From assembly GCF_041714655.1 (NCBI RefSeq), contig NZ_CP168219.1:744001-808000 (forward strand): a DNA stretch of 64,000 nucleotides, given 5' to 3'. Each line of letters begins with the position of its first letter. The first letter of the stretch is position 1. Below are positions 40,981 through 50,668 of the stretch, in pieces. The notes beneath the pieces were generated by a model. It did not search any database and was not told the DNA's origin. It saw only the letters and a list, made by a program, of their open reading frames with translations. Made by a program: the position numbers and the translations under genes. Source of the DNA: Pseudoroseicyclus_A sp041714655. Lineage in GTDB: Bacteria > Pseudomonadota > Alphaproteobacteria > Rhodobacterales > Rhodobacteraceae.

Positions 40981-42642
40981 ATGGCCGACCGCTTTCGCCT
41001 GACCCTCGCGCAATGGAACCCGGTGATGGGCGACATCGCCGGCAATGCCGCGAAGGCGCGGGAGGCCTGGGAGGCCGGGCGCGCCGCCGGGTCGGACTTC
41101 GTGGTGCTGCCCGAGATGTTCCTCTCCGGCTACCAGCCGCAGGATCTGGTGATGAAGCCCGCCTTCACCCATGCCGCCATGGCGGCGGTGGAGGCGCTGG
41201 CGAAAGACTGCGCCGACGGGCCGATGCTCGGCATCGGCGCGCCCTTCCTCGACGAGAAGGGCCTTCTCTTCAATTCCTACGCCGTCCTCAAGCACGGCCG
41301 CATCCATGCCCGGCGGCTGAAGACAGAGCTGCCGAATTACAACGTCTTCGATGAAAAGCGCGTCTTCGCGCCCGGGCCGCTCTCGGGGCCGTTCGACGCC
41401 GGGCCGCTCCGCATCGGCATCCCGATCTGCGAGGATTCGTGGTTCCCCGACGTGGCCGAGGCCATGGCGGAGAGCGGCGCCGACCTCCTCGTCGTGCCAA
41501 ACGGCTCGCCCTACAGGCGGGGCAAGTTCCATGTGCGGATGCACCACATGGTCGCTCGCGTGGTCGAGACCGGCCTGCCGCTCGTCTATCTGAACCAGGT
41601 CGCCGGGCAGGACGATCAGGTGTTCGACGGCGGCTCCTTCGTCCTCAACCGCAAGGGCGCTTTGGCGGTGCAATGGCCGGTCTTCGACGAGAAGCTGGAT
41701 CATGTGGATTTCGCGCCCGGGCCGGACGGCTGGGCCGCGGTGGAGGGCGAGAAGGCCACGCATCCCGGCGATCTCGAGCAGGATTACCGGGCGATGGTGC
41801 TCTCCGTCGGCGATTACATGCGCAAATGCGGGTTCAAGGCAGCGCTTCTCGGCCTTTCCGGCGGGGTGGATTCGGCTTTGACGGCGGCGGTGGCGGCGGA
41901 TGCGCTCGGCCCCGAGAACCTCCGCGCCGTGATGCTGCCCTCGGAATACACCTCCGAGCATTCGCTGGAAGATGCCAAGCTGGCGGCCGAGCGCCTTGGC
42001 TGCCGCTACGATTTCGTGCCCATCGGCCCGGGGCGGCAGGCGATCACCGAGACGCTGGCGCCGCTCTTCGAGGGGCTGGCTCCGGACGTCACGGAAGAGA
42101 ACATCCAGTCCCGCCTCCGCGGGCTGCTCCTCATGGCGCTTTCCAACAAGTTCGGCGAGATGCTGCTGACGACGGGCAACAAGAGCGAGCTCGCCGTCGG
42201 CTATGCGACGATCTACGGCGACATGAACGGCGGCTACAATCCGCTCAAGGATGTCTACAAGACCCGCGTCTTCGAGCTCTGCCGCTGGCGGAACGCCAAT
42301 CACCGGAGCTGGATGAAGGGGCCGGAGGGCGAGGTCATCCCGGCGCGGATCATCGACAAGCCGCCCTCGGCCGAACTCCGCGCCGATCAGAAGGACAGCG
42401 ACTCGCTGCCGCCCTACGAGGTGCTCGACGGCATCCTCGACCTGCTGGTCGACCACGAAGCCTCCCTCGCCGATTGCGTCGAGGCCGGGTTCGACCGGGA
42501 GGTGGTCAAGCGGATCGAGCACCTCCTTTACATCAGCGAATACAAGCGCTTCCAGTCGGCGCCGGGCACACGGCTCACCAACCGCGCCTTCTGGCTCGAC
42601 CGCCGCTACCCCATCGTGAACCGCTGGCGCGACGGCAGCTAG
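40981..42642 (+). CDS. nadE: Glutamine-dependent NAD(+) synthase
   Basis: 553 residues with two domains. The N-terminal nitrilase-type glutaminase (about 1-260) has the triad E45 (VLPEMF), K114 (RRLKTELPNY) and C150 (PICEDSW). The C-terminal synthetase has the ATP pyrophosphatase loop SGGVDS (293-298) and TGNKSELAVGYATIYGDM. It amidates deamido-NAD with ammonia channelled from glutamine, the last step of NAD synthesis. The ATG directly before (40978) is an alternative start; GAGGAG precedes both. It is divergent from the MORN gene. Confidence 0.95.
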   Translation: MADRFRLTLAQWNPVMGDIAGNAAKAREAWEAGRAAGSDFVVLPEMFLSGYQPQDLVMKPAFTHAAMAAVEALAKDCADGPMLGIGAPFLDEKGLLFNSYAVLKHGRIHARRLKTELPNYNVFDEKRVFAPGPLSGPFDAGPLRIGIPICEDSWFPDVAEAMAESGADLLVVPNGSPYRRGKFHVRMHHMVARVVETGLPLVYLNQVAGQDDQVFDGGSFVLNRKGALAVQWPVFDEKLDHVDFAPGPDGWAAVEGEKATHPGDLEQDYRAMVLSVGDYMRKCGFKAALLGLSGGVDSALTAAVAADALGPENLRAVMLPSEYTSEHSLEDAKLAAERLGCRYDFVPIGPGRQAITETLAPLFEGLAPDVTEENIQSRLRGLLLMALSNKFGEMLLTTGNKSELAVGYATIYGDMNGGYNPLKDVYKTRVFELCRWRNANHRSWMKGPEGEVIPARIIDKPPSAELRADQKDSDSLPPYEVLDGILDLLVDHEASLADCVEAGFDREVVKRIEHLLYISEYKRFQSAPGTRLTNRAFWLDRRYPIVNRWRDGS

Positions 42643-42666
42643 GGGCAGGGCACGGGCCGCGCCGGG

Positions 42667-42690
42667 CGTAGGGCGGGCTTCAGCCCGCCA
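42667..42690. repeat. Short palindrome resembling the end of the large repeat
   Basis: CGTAGGGCGGGCTTCAGCCC followed by GCCA forms an 8-bp stem with a two-base loop and resembles the CGTAGGGTGGGCTTG... end of the large repeats. It lies 25 bp after the nadE stop and may be a solo end or degenerate remnant, possibly acting as a terminator. Confidence 0.5.
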
Positions 42691-42801
42691 CCCCCCCGCC
42701 ACCCCCCGCCCCCCGAAAACGACGCCCTCCACGTCGCCCGCGGCGCAGCCCCGCCCCTCCGCCGGCCCTATGAGCGCGCATCCCGCCAGGAGCGCGCCCC
42801 C

Positions 42802-43350
42802 ATGATCGTCGTCCATTCCATCCCCGAGGCCTTCTCGCCGGCCGAGTGCGAGCGCCTCGCTCTCCTCGCCGCCGGCGCCCCCGCCAGCGCCGCCCGGCTC
42901 GTCGGCGAGCGCGCCAGCGCGATCCGCCGCGCCGAGCTGATCTGGACGGACGAGCAGGAGGGCGCCGGCTGGGTCCTCGACCGGCTCATCGACCTTGCGG
43001 CGCAGGCGAACAGGTCTGTCTTCGGCTTCGACCTCAGCGATTTCTCCGAAAGCCCGCAGATCGCCCGCTACCGCGCCGAGGCGGAGGGGCATTTCGACTG
43101 GCACAGCGACATCGGCTCCGGCCGCCTCGCGATGCGCCGCAAGCTGACGCTCGTCGTCCAGCTCTCCGAGCCGGAGGCCTACGAGGGCGGCGCGCTCGAG
43201 ATCATGCCCTCGGGCCATGTCGTCACCGCGCCCCGCGCGCGGGGGACGGCGACGCTCTTCCCCTCCTACCTCCTCCACCGGGTGACGCCGGTCACCGAAG
43301 GCGAACGGCTGTCGCTGACGGTCTGGGCGCACGGTCCGGCCTTCCGCTAG
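42802..43350 (+). CDS. 2-oxoglutarate/Fe(II)-dependent dioxygenase (PKHD-type)
   Basis: 182 residues of the double-stranded beta-helix oxygenase family. The iron triad is H101 and D103 (WHSD) with H159 (YLLHRV), and R169 is placed to bind 2-oxoglutarate. The closing TPVTEGERLSLTVWAHGPAFR is typical of PKHD/YbiX hydroxylases, though this is shorter than YbiX (about 225). Likely hydroxylates a protein or small molecule; substrate unknown. 151 bp after nadE. Confidence 0.87.
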   Translation: MIVVHSIPEAFSPAECERLALLAAGAPASAARLVGERASAIRRAELIWTDEQEGAGWVLDRLIDLAAQANRSVFGFDLSDFSESPQIARYRAEAEGHFDWHSDIGSGRLAMRRKLTLVVQLSEPEAYEGGALEIMPSGHVVTAPRARGTATLFPSYLLHRVTPVTEGERLSLTVWAHGPAFR

Positions 43351-43376
43351 GGCAGAACCCGCGCTAGGCTCGGGCC

Positions 43377-43796
43377 ATGGCCCAGCAGACAACCCTCTCG
43401 GCGGAGGTCGCCGCCTTTCTCGCTGCCGTCGAGCCGGCCGGCCGGCGCGCCGATGCCGAGGCGCTGGCGGCGCTCTTTGCCGAGGTCACCGGCTGGGCGC
43501 CGAAGCTCTGGGGCTCGATCGTCGGCTACGGGTCCTACCACTACCGCTATGAGAGCGGCCGGGAGGGCGACAGCCTCGCCACCGGCTTCGCGCCGCGCAA
43601 GGCCAACCTGGTGCTCTACATCATGCCCGGCTATCAGGAATACGGGCCGCTGCTCGACCGGCTCGGCAAGCACAAGATCGGCAAGTCCTGCCTCTATCTC
43701 GGCGCGCTCGCGAGCGTCGATACCGAGGTTCTGAAAGTGATCATCCGCGCCGGCCTCGATGACCTCGCCAAGCGCTACCCCGTCACCCCCTCCTGA
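43377..43796 (+). CDS. DUF1801 domain protein
   Basis: 139 residues with the DUF1801 pattern ALFAEVTGWAPKLWGSIVGYGSYHYRYESGREGD and the closing KHKIGKSCLYLGALASVDTEVLKVII. Function unknown. It starts 26 bp after the oxygenase gene and probably shares its transcript. A different DUF1801 subtype is encoded at 32996. Confidence 0.82.
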   Translation: MAQQTTLSAEVAAFLAAVEPAGRRADAEALAALFAEVTGWAPKLWGSIVGYGSYHYRYESGREGDSLATGFAPRKANLVLYIMPGYQEYGPLLDRLGKHKIGKSCLYLGALASVDTEVLKVIIRAGLDDLAKRYPVTPS

Positions 43797-43803
43797 TCCG
43801 CCC

Positions 43804-43850
43804 TTCATCTGGCCGAAAATACCTCGGAGGTGTGGAGGCAGAGCCTCCAC
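43804..43850 (-). terminator. Terminator after lpdA (repeat-type)
   Basis: Read on the minus strand beyond lpdA, a perfect 8-bp stem (GTGGAGGC/GCCTCCAC, three-base loop, 43832-43850) is followed by ACCTCCGAGGTATTTTCGG. A second small stem lies at 43853-43867. The tail (43804-43825) matches that at 22586-22607 in 21 of 22 bases. Confidence 0.7.
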
Positions 43851-43889
43851 CCGGCCCGGCACGGGCCGGCCCCCCCCAAAGCCAGAGCG

Positions 43890-45275
43890 TCAGGCGTGGA
43901 TCGCGCCGTCCCCGCAGGCCAGCGCCGCCTCGCGCACCGCCTCCGAGAAGGTCGGGTGGGCGTGGCAGGTCCGCGCCACGTCTTCCGCCGCCGCGCCGAA
44001 TTCCATCGCCACGCAGATCTCGTGGATCAGGTCGCCGGCGCCCGGGCCGATCAGGTGGCAGCCGAGGATCCGGTCCGTCTCCTTGTCGGCGAGGAGCTTC
44101 ACGAAGCCCTCGGCGGCGAAGACCGCCTTGGCCCGCGCATTGCCCATGAAGGGGAACTTGCCGACCTTGTAGGCGCGGCCCTCCTCCTTCAGCTGCTCCT
44201 CGGTCTTGCCGACGGAGGCGACCTCGGGATGCGTGTAGATCACGCCCGGGATCACGTCGTAATTCACATGGCCCGCTTGGCCGGCGAGTCGCTCGGCAAT
44301 GGCCATGCCCTCGTCCTCGGCCTTGTGGGCCAGCATCGGCCCCTCGCGGACATCGCCGATGGCGTAGATCCCCTCCACCGAGGTCTTGTAATGCGCATCC
44401 GTGGCGATCTGGCCGCGCTTGGTGAGCTCGACGCCCAAGCCATCGAGCCCCAGCCCCTCGTAGAAGGGCCGCCGGCCGGTCGCCAGCAGCACGACATCGG
44501 CCTCCAGGCTCTCTTCGCTCTCGTCCTTGCGGTTCTGGAAGGTGAGCGTCACGCCGCCCTTGCCCTTCTCGGCCTTCTGCACCGCGGCGCCGAGCTTGAA
44601 GGTCAGCCCCTGCTTGGTCAGCAGCTTCTGGAAGTTGCGGGCGACCTCGGCATCGAGGCCGGGGGTGATGTGGTCGAGATATTCGACGACCGTCACCTCG
44701 GAGCCGAGCCGCGCATAGACCGAGCCGAGCTCCAGCCCGATCACGCCCGCGCCGATGACGGCGAGGCGCTTCGGCACCTCCTTGAGCTCCAGCGCGCCGG
44801 TGGAGGTGACGATCACCTCCTCGTCGACCTCGACGCCCTTGAGGGGCGCCGGCTCGGAGCCGGAGGCGATGACGATGTGCTTCGCCTCGTGCACCTCGTC
44901 GCCCACCTTGACCTTGCCGGCCTCGGGGATCGTCGCCCAGCCCTTCAGCCAGTCGATCTTGTTCTTCTTGAAGAGGAATTCCACGCCGCCGGTGTTCTGG
45001 CCGATGGTCTTGTCCTTGTAGGCGAGCATCTTCGGCCAGTCGAAGGTCGTCTCGCCCTCGAGCCCCATCTCGCCGAAATTGTGCTTGGTCTCGTGCAGCA
45101 TGTGGCTGGCATGGAGGAGCGCCTTCGACGGGATGCAGCCGACGTTCAGGCAGGTGCCGCCCAGCGTCTCGCGGCCCTCGACCACAGCGGTCTTGAGGCC
45201 GAGCTGCGCGCAGCGGATGGCCGAGACGTAGCCGCCGGGGCCGGCCCCGATGATGATGACGTCATAGGCGGACAT
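43890..45275 (-). CDS. lpdA: Dihydrolipoyl dehydrogenase (E3)
   Basis: 461 residues. FAD-binding motif GAGPGGYVSAIRCAQLG near the start, redox disulfide C42/C47 (GGTCLNVGCIPSKA), a NAD-binding GAGVIGLELGSVYARLG near 180, and the C-terminal catalytic HAHPTFSE. It reoxidises dihydrolipoamide on SucB with NAD+ in the 2-oxoglutarate dehydrogenase complex, and possibly serves other complexes too. Last gene of the suc cluster, followed by a terminator. Confidence 0.95.
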   Translation of the reverse strand: MSAYDVIIIGAGPGGYVSAIRCAQLGLKTAVVEGRETLGGTCLNVGCIPSKALLHASHMLHETKHNFGEMGLEGETTFDWPKMLAYKDKTIGQNTGGVEFLFKKNKIDWLKGWATIPEAGKVKVGDEVHEAKHIVIASGSEPAPLKGVEVDEEVIVTSTGALELKEVPKRLAVIGAGVIGLELGSVYARLGSEVTVVEYLDHITPGLDAEVARNFQKLLTKQGLTFKLGAAVQKAEKGKGGVTLTFQNRKDESEESLEADVVLLATGRRPFYEGLGLDGLGVELTKRGQIATDAHYKTSVEGIYAIGDVREGPMLAHKAEDEGMAIAERLAGQAGHVNYDVIPGVIYTHPEVASVGKTEEQLKEEGRAYKVGKFPFMGNARAKAVFAAEGFVKLLADKETDRILGCHLIGPGAGDLIHEICVAMEFGAAAEDVARTCHAHPTFSEAVREAALACGDGAIHA

Positions 45276-45320
45276 GGGACTTCCTCCGTAAAACAGAAAC
45301 GATATGCATCGCGGGCCCGC

Positions 45321-45716
45321 TCAGAGCAGCGCCAGGACAATGAGGCCGAGCGTCGCGACAAGGCCTATGGCCCAGACGACGCTCCGCCAGGGGTTGAGAT
45401 CGAGCGCGTAGATGGGGATGTAGGCCGCCCGGGCGGCCAGGAACACCCAGCCGAGGATCGCGGTCAGCCCCATCGCGGAATCGGACAGCACCACCAGCAC
45501 CACCGCCGCCGTGAAGAGCGCCAGCGCCTGATAGCTGTTCGTCAGCGCCCGGTTGATGCGGTTGGTCAGGGGCGAGGGGCGCAGCCCCGCGGCATCGTCC
45601 CGGCTGCCGGTCGCGGCCCTGCGGCCGACATCGCGCCAGCCGACCCAGACGAGCAGAAGCCAGTTGGCCACGACGATCAGGCAGGCAAGGCCGAGGTTGA
45701 AAAGATCGGCGGTCAT
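45321..45716 (-). CDS. MAPEG-family membrane protein
   Basis: 131 residues with four predicted membrane helices, and the family sequence NRALTNSYQALALFTAAVVLV between helices 1 and 2 and ARAAYIPIYALDLNPWRSVVWAIG near the end. Bacterial MAPEG proteins are mostly uncharacterised; some are glutathione-linked. It lies between sucB and lpdA, an arrangement I recall in several Rhodobacterales, without evidence that it belongs to the complex. Confidence 0.8.
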   Translation of the reverse strand: MTADLFNLGLACLIVVANWLLLVWVGWRDVGRRAATGSRDDAAGLRPSPLTNRINRALTNSYQALALFTAAVVLVVLSDSAMGLTAILGWVFLAARAAYIPIYALDLNPWRSVVWAIGLVATLGLIVLALL

Positions 45717-45740
45717 CGCGCGGCCCCGCCGCAGGCCGGA

Positions 45741-45774
45741 CCGGCCCGCCCCGGAAGGGGCAGGGCGGGGCCGG
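45741..45774 (-). promoter_or_regulatory. GC hairpin between sucB and the MAPEG gene
   Basis: An imperfect stem (CCGGCCCGCCCC with GGGGCAGGGCGGGGCCGG) lies 29 bp after the sucB stop with no U-run. It may reduce expression of the downstream genes. Confidence 0.35.
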
Positions 45775-45803
45775 CGGGAAGGGCGCGCGCGAGGGTCACC
45801 GGA

Positions 45804-47036
45804 TCACAGGTCCATCAGCAGGCGGCGCGGGTCTTCCAGCGCCTCCTTGACGCGCACGAGGAAGGTCACGGCGCCCTTGCCGTCGACGATGCGGTGATCG
45901 TAGCTCAGCGCCAGATACATCATCGGCCGGGCGACGATCTGCCCGTTCACCACCATCGGCCGCTCCTGGATCTTGTGCATCCCGAGGATGCCCGATTGCG
46001 GCGGGTTGAGGATGGGGGAGGACATCAGCGAGCCGTAGACGCCGCCGTTCGAGATGGTGAACGAGCCGCCCTGCATCTGCGCCATCGACAGCTTGCCGTC
46101 GCGCGCCTTGGTGCCGAGCTCGGCGATCTCCTTCTCGATCTCGGCGAAGCTCTTCTGGTCGGCATCGCGCACCACCGGCACGACGAGGCCGGAGGGCGTG
46201 CCGACGGCGACGCCCATGTGCACGTAGTTCTTGTAGACGACGTCGGTGCCGTCGATCTCGGCATTGACGTCGGGCACTTCCTTCAGCGCATGGCAGCAGG
46301 CCTTCACGAAGAAGGACATGAAGCCGAGCTTCACGCCGTGCTTCTTGAGGAAGAGGTCTTTGTATTCGTTGCGGATATCCATGACCGCGCCCATGTCGAC
46401 CTCGTTGTAGGTCGTCAGCATGGCAGCGGCGTTCTGCGCCTCCTTGAGCCGGCGGGCGATGGTCTGCCGCAGGCGCGTCATCTTCACCCGCTCCTCGCGG
46501 GAGGCGTCATCGGCCGAGACGGGGGCGCGGGGCGCGGATTTGGCGGCCGGCGCGTCCTTGGGTTCGGAGAGCGCCTTCAGCACGTCCTCCTTCATGATCC
46601 GCCCGTCCTTGCCGGTGCCGGAGACCTCGTCCTTCGACAGGCCCTTCTCCTCCATCAGCTTCTTGGCGGAGGGGGCGTCCTCGACATCCTTGCCCGTCGC
46701 CGTCTCGGGCTCACTCTCTTGCTCGGGGGCCGGCTTGTCCTCTTTCGGGGCTTCGGCCTTCTCTTCCTTCGGGGCGTCGCCGCCCTTGGCGGGGGCATCG
46801 CCCTCGGCGATCTTGGCGAGGAGCGCGTCGACGCCGACCGTCTCGCCCTCGCCCGCCACGATCTCTTCCAGCGTGCCGGCGGCGGGGGAGGGGACCTCCA
46901 CCGTCACCTTGTCGGTTTCCAGCTCGCACAGCATCTCGTCGGCCGCGACGGTATCGCCGGCCTTCTTGAACCAGGTGGCGACGGTGGCTTCGGTGACGCT
47001 TTCGCCCAGGGTAGGGACGCGGACTTCGGTGCTCAT
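45804..47036 (-). CDS. sucB: Dihydrolipoyllysine succinyltransferase, 2-oxoglutarate dehydrogenase E2
   Basis: 410 residues. A single lipoyl domain (1-77) with the lipoylated K43 in ELETDKVTVEV, an Ala/Pro/Glu-rich linker, an E3/E1-binding domain (about 115-150, SAKKLMEEKGLSKDEVSGTGKDGRIMKEDV) and the catalytic domain with SYDHRIVDG near the C-terminus. It transfers succinyl groups to CoA and forms the complex core. It starts 4 bp after the sucA stop. Confidence 0.96.
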   Translation of the reverse strand: MSTEVRVPTLGESVTEATVATWFKKAGDTVAADEMLCELETDKVTVEVPSPAAGTLEEIVAGEGETVGVDALLAKIAEGDAPAKGGDAPKEEKAEAPKEDKPAPEQESEPETATGKDVEDAPSAKKLMEEKGLSKDEVSGTGKDGRIMKEDVLKALSEPKDAPAAKSAPRAPVSADDASREERVKMTRLRQTIARRLKEAQNAAAMLTTYNEVDMGAVMDIRNEYKDLFLKKHGVKLGFMSFFVKACCHALKEVPDVNAEIDGTDVVYKNYVHMGVAVGTPSGLVVPVVRDADQKSFAEIEKEIAELGTKARDGKLSMAQMQGGSFTISNGGVYGSLMSSPILNPPQSGILGMHKIQERPMVVNGQIVARPMMYLALSYDHRIVDGKGAVTFLVRVKEALEDPRRLLMDL

Positions 47037-47040
47037 GATC

Positions 47041-49995
47041 TTATCCTTCCAGACCCAGCGCGTCGTTCACGAGCGCCTGTTGTTGTGCCTTGTGCTGCGA
47101 GGCGAGGCCGGTCGCCGGCGAGGCGGCGGCGGCGCGGCCGACATAGCGGGGCCGCCCGTGCTTGGCGCCGATGCGGCTCAGCACCCATTCGATGTTCGGC
47201 TCGATGAAGCTCCAGGGGCCCTGGTTCTTGGGCTCTTCCTGGCACCAGATCATCTCGGCCCCCTTGAAGCGCTCGAGCTCCTTCACCGCCGACTGGGCGG
47301 GGAAGGGATAGAACTGCTCGAAGCGCATCAGGTAGACGTCGTCGAGCCCGGCCTCGTCGCGCGCGGCGAGGAGGTCGTAATAGACCTTGCCGGAGCACAT
47401 GACGACGCGGCGGATCTTGTCGTCGGCCTTCAGCTCCATGTCCGAATGGCCCTTCTCCGCATCGTCCCATAGGACGCGGTGGAAGGAAGAGCCGGTGATG
47501 AAATCCTCGGTATCAGAGATCGCCATCTTGTGGCGGAGGAGCGACTTCGGCGTCATCAGGATCAGCGGCTTGCGGAACGTCCGGTGAAGTTGGCGCCGCA
47601 GGATGTGGAAGTAGTTCGCCGGGGTCGTGCAGTTCGCCACGATCCAGTTGTCACCGCCGCACATGGTGAGGAAGCGCTCCAGCCGGGCCGAGCTGTGCTC
47701 CGGCCCTTGGCCTTCGTAGCCGTGGGGCAGAAGGCAGACGAGCCCCGACATGCGCAGCCATTTCGCCTCGCCGGAGGAGATGAACTGGTCGAACATGATC
47801 TGCGCGCCGTTGGCGAAATCGCCGAACTGCGCCTCCCAGAGCGTCAGGGCGTTCGGCTCGGCCAGCGAGAAGCCGTATTCGAAGCCGAGCACGGCATATT
47901 CCGACAGCATCGAGTCGATGGCCTCGTAGCGGGCCTGGCCCTCGCGGATGTCGTTGAGCGGGTAGAAGCGCTCCTCCGTCTTCTGGTCGATGAAGGCGGA
48001 GTGGCGCTGGCTGAACGTGCCGCGGGTCGAATCCTGGCCGGAGAGGCGCACGGGATAGCCCTCGAGCAGCAGCGAACCGAAGGCCAGCGACTCGGCGGTG
48101 GCCCAGTCGAAGCCCTTGCCGGTCTCGAACATCTCGCTCTTGGCCTCGAGAAGGCGCGTCACCGTCCGGTGCATGTTCCAGCCCTCGGGCGCCCGGGTCA
48201 GGGCGCGGCCGAGGTCGGCCATCGTCTCTTCGGCGATGGCGGTGGTGCCGCGCTGGTATTGCTCCTCGTTCTCGCGATCGAGGTGAGACCAGCGCCCGTC
48301 CAGCCAGTCGGCCTTGTTGGGCTTGTAGGTCTTGCCGGCCTCGAACTCGTCGGAGAGCTTCGACTGGAAGGACGCCTTCATGTCCTCGATCTCGCCCTCG
48401 GGGATCAGCCCGTCCTTGACCAGCCGGTCGGTGTAGAGCGTCAGCGTCGTCTTGTGGGTCTTGATCCGCTGATACATCACCGGGTTGGTGAACATCGGCT
48501 CGTCGCCCTCGTTATGGCCGAATCGCCGGTAGCAGAAGATGTCGATCACGACATCCTTGTGGAACTTCTGGCGGAACTCGGTGGCGACCTTGGCGGCATG
48601 GACGACCGCTTCCGGGTCATCGCCGTTGACGTGGAAGATCGGCGCCTCGACCATCAGCGCGATATCGGTCGGATAGGGGCTCGAGCGGCTGAAATGCGGC
48701 GCCGTGGTGAAGCCGATCTGGTTGTTGACGACGATATGGATCGTGCCGCCCGTGCGGTGGCCCTTGAGGCCGGAGAGGCCGAAGCATTCCGCCACCACGC
48801 CCTGGCCGGCGAAGGCCGCGTCGCCGTGGAGGAGGATCGACAGCACCTGCGTGCGGTCGGGGTCCTTCAGCTGGTCCTGCTTGGCGCGGACCTTGCCGAG
48901 CACGACGGGGTTCACCGCCTCGAGGTGGGAGGGGTTCGCCGTCAGCGAAAGGTGCACCTTGTTGCCGTCGAACTCCCGGTCGGACGAGGCGCCGAGGTGG
49001 TATTTCACGTCGCCGGAGCCGTCGACATCCTCGGGCTTGAAGCTGCCGCCCTGGAATTCGTTGAAGATCGCCCGGTAGGGCTTCTGCATGACGTTGGCGA
49101 GCACCGAGAGGCGCCCGCGGTGCGGCATGCCGATGACGATCTCCTTCACGCCGAGATTGCCGCCGCGCTTGATGATCTGCTCCATCGCCGGGATCAGGCT
49201 CTCGCCGCCGTCGAGGCCGAAGCGCTTGGTGCCGGTGTATTTCACATGGAGGAACTTCTCGAATCCCTCGGCCTCCACCAGCTTGTTGAGGATCGCCTTG
49301 CGGCCTTCCGTGGTGAAGGCGATCTCCTTGCCGAGGCCCTCGATCCGCTCCTTGAGCCAGCCGGCTTCCTCGGGGTTGGAGATATGCATGTATTGCAGCG
49401 CGAAGGTGCCGCAGTAGGTCCGCCGGACGAGCGCGATGATCTCGTTCATCGTGGCGACCTCGAGTCCGAGGACGTTGTCGATGAAGATCGGCCGGTCCAT
49501 GTCGGCCTCGGTGAAGCCGTAGTTCTTGGGGTCGAGCTCGTGATGCGTGGTGTCGGCGCGCATCCCCAGGGGGTCGAGATCGGCGACCAGATGGCCGCGG
49601 ATCCGGTAGGCGCGGATGATCATCAGCGCCCGGAGGCTGTCGAGCACGGCGGAGCGCACCTGCGCCTCGTCGAGGGTGACGCCCTTCTCGGCGGCCTTGT
49701 CCTTGATCTTCTTCGCCGCCGCCTCCGGCTCGGCCGGCCACTGGCCGTCGAGCGCGGCCGTCAGCTCGCCGCCCGGCACCGGCGGCCAGTCGGCGCGGCC
49801 CCAGGAGGGGCCGGCGGCGGCGGCGCGCGCCTCGGGGCCGGTGTCGCCGAGCGATTTGAAGAAGGCCCGCCAGCTCTCGTCCACCGCATTCGGATTTTCC
49901 GCGTAGCGGGCGTGGAGCTGCTCCACGTAATCGGCATTGGCCCCGTCAAGGAAGGACGAGGCATGGAAGACGTCGTTCGGGCTCTGGTCGGTCAT
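47041..49995 (-). CDS. sucA: 2-oxoglutarate dehydrogenase E1 component
   Basis: 984 residues, full length. A thiamine-diphosphate enzyme that decarboxylates 2-oxoglutarate and passes succinyl to SucB. The N-terminal segment FHASSFLDGANADYVEQLHARYAENP is the E2-docking region; GMPHRGRLSVLANV and the HGDAAFAGQGVVAE ... VVNNQIGFTT region form the cofactor site. ATG 49995 is chosen over a GTG one codon earlier. Located mid-operon, 49 bp after a small secreted-protein gene. Confidence 0.97.
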   Translation of the reverse strand: MTDQSPNDVFHASSFLDGANADYVEQLHARYAENPNAVDESWRAFFKSLGDTGPEARAAAAGPSWGRADWPPVPGGELTAALDGQWPAEPEAAAKKIKDKAAEKGVTLDEAQVRSAVLDSLRALMIIRAYRIRGHLVADLDPLGMRADTTHHELDPKNYGFTEADMDRPIFIDNVLGLEVATMNEIIALVRRTYCGTFALQYMHISNPEEAGWLKERIEGLGKEIAFTTEGRKAILNKLVEAEGFEKFLHVKYTGTKRFGLDGGESLIPAMEQIIKRGGNLGVKEIVIGMPHRGRLSVLANVMQKPYRAIFNEFQGGSFKPEDVDGSGDVKYHLGASSDREFDGNKVHLSLTANPSHLEAVNPVVLGKVRAKQDQLKDPDRTQVLSILLHGDAAFAGQGVVAECFGLSGLKGHRTGGTIHIVVNNQIGFTTAPHFSRSSPYPTDIALMVEAPIFHVNGDDPEAVVHAAKVATEFRQKFHKDVVIDIFCYRRFGHNEGDEPMFTNPVMYQRIKTHKTTLTLYTDRLVKDGLIPEGEIEDMKASFQSKLSDEFEAGKTYKPNKADWLDGRWSHLDRENEEQYQRGTTAIAEETMADLGRALTRAPEGWNMHRTVTRLLEAKSEMFETGKGFDWATAESLAFGSLLLEGYPVRLSGQDSTRGTFSQRHSAFIDQKTEERFYPLNDIREGQARYEAIDSMLSEYAVLGFEYGFSLAEPNALTLWEAQFGDFANGAQIMFDQFISSGEAKWLRMSGLVCLLPHGYEGQGPEHSSARLERFLTMCGGDNWIVANCTTPANYFHILRRQLHRTFRKPLILMTPKSLLRHKMAISDTEDFITGSSFHRVLWDDAEKGHSDMELKADDKIRRVVMCSGKVYYDLLAARDEAGLDDVYLMRFEQFYPFPAQSAVKELERFKGAEMIWCQEEPKNQGPWSFIEPNIEWVLSRIGAKHGRPRYVGRAAAASPATGLASQHKAQQQALVNDALGLEG

Positions 49996-50044
49996 CACTC
50001 TGGCTCCGTGTCGGAGAACATGGCGGGATGCCCCCGCCGGGGGG

Positions 50045-50662
50045 TCATTCGGCTGGTTGCTGCACCCGCTCCAGCCGGTAGGCGTCGGTCAGCTCGGTGC
50101 GGGGCGGGTCGGAGGTGAGCCGCGTCCAGGTGGAGATCATCTGGTAGACGCGGTCGGGGTTGAAGGCCAAGGCGGTCTCGTCGAAGCGCAGGGCGCGCAG
50201 CTCGAGATCCGGCAGCTCCTCCGGCGCGCCGTAGGCGGCGGAGAGGGCGAAGAGCTCGTCATCAGGCGGGGCGGCATAGTAGCACGAGACATGCTCCAGC
50301 CCCTCGGGCGTCTCGGCGACTGCGAAGGCGAGGACGGCCTCGCCCTGGGTCCAGAGCGTGATCGTGCCGCCCGCCATGACACTGGCGAAATTGCCGGCAA
50401 GCTCGCTCGCGAGGGCGAAGCGCGCCTCGAGGTCGTCCATGCCTTGCGTGAAGCCCATGACATGCGCGGTCGCGAGGTCGAGCAGCTTGTCGCCGTCGGG
50501 CTCGGCCAGTTGCTGCCAGCCGATCGCCGGCAGCCGCTCCAGCTTCTGCGGCCCCGTGGTCATGGGATCGCTGCAGAGCGTCATGACCGGCTCCAGACCG
50601 GCCGCGGCGGCGGGGCCGGCGGCGGCGAGCATCAGGGCGGCAAGGGTCGCGTTGCGCAGCAT
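50045..50662 (-). CDS. Secreted protein of unknown function in the suc operon
   Basis: 205 residues with a signal peptide (MLRNATLAALMLAAAGPAAAA). The mature part begins GLEPVMTLCSDPM and has a second Cys (HVSCYYA) that could pair with the first. It lies between sucD (6 bp upstream) and sucA, so it is transcribed with them. No family name is recognised. It is not obviously homologous to the other small secreted proteins in this region (52744, 57199, 60389). Confidence 0.7.
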   Translation of the reverse strand: MLRNATLAALMLAAAGPAAAAGLEPVMTLCSDPMTTGPQKLERLPAIGWQQLAEPDGDKLLDLATAHVMGFTQGMDDLEARFALASELAGNFASVMAGGTITLWTQGEAVLAFAVAETPEGLEHVSCYYAAPPDDELFALSAAYGAPEELPDLELRALRFDETALAFNPDRVYQMISTWTRLTSDPPRTELTDAYRLERVQQPAE

Positions 50663-50668
50663 GTCAGA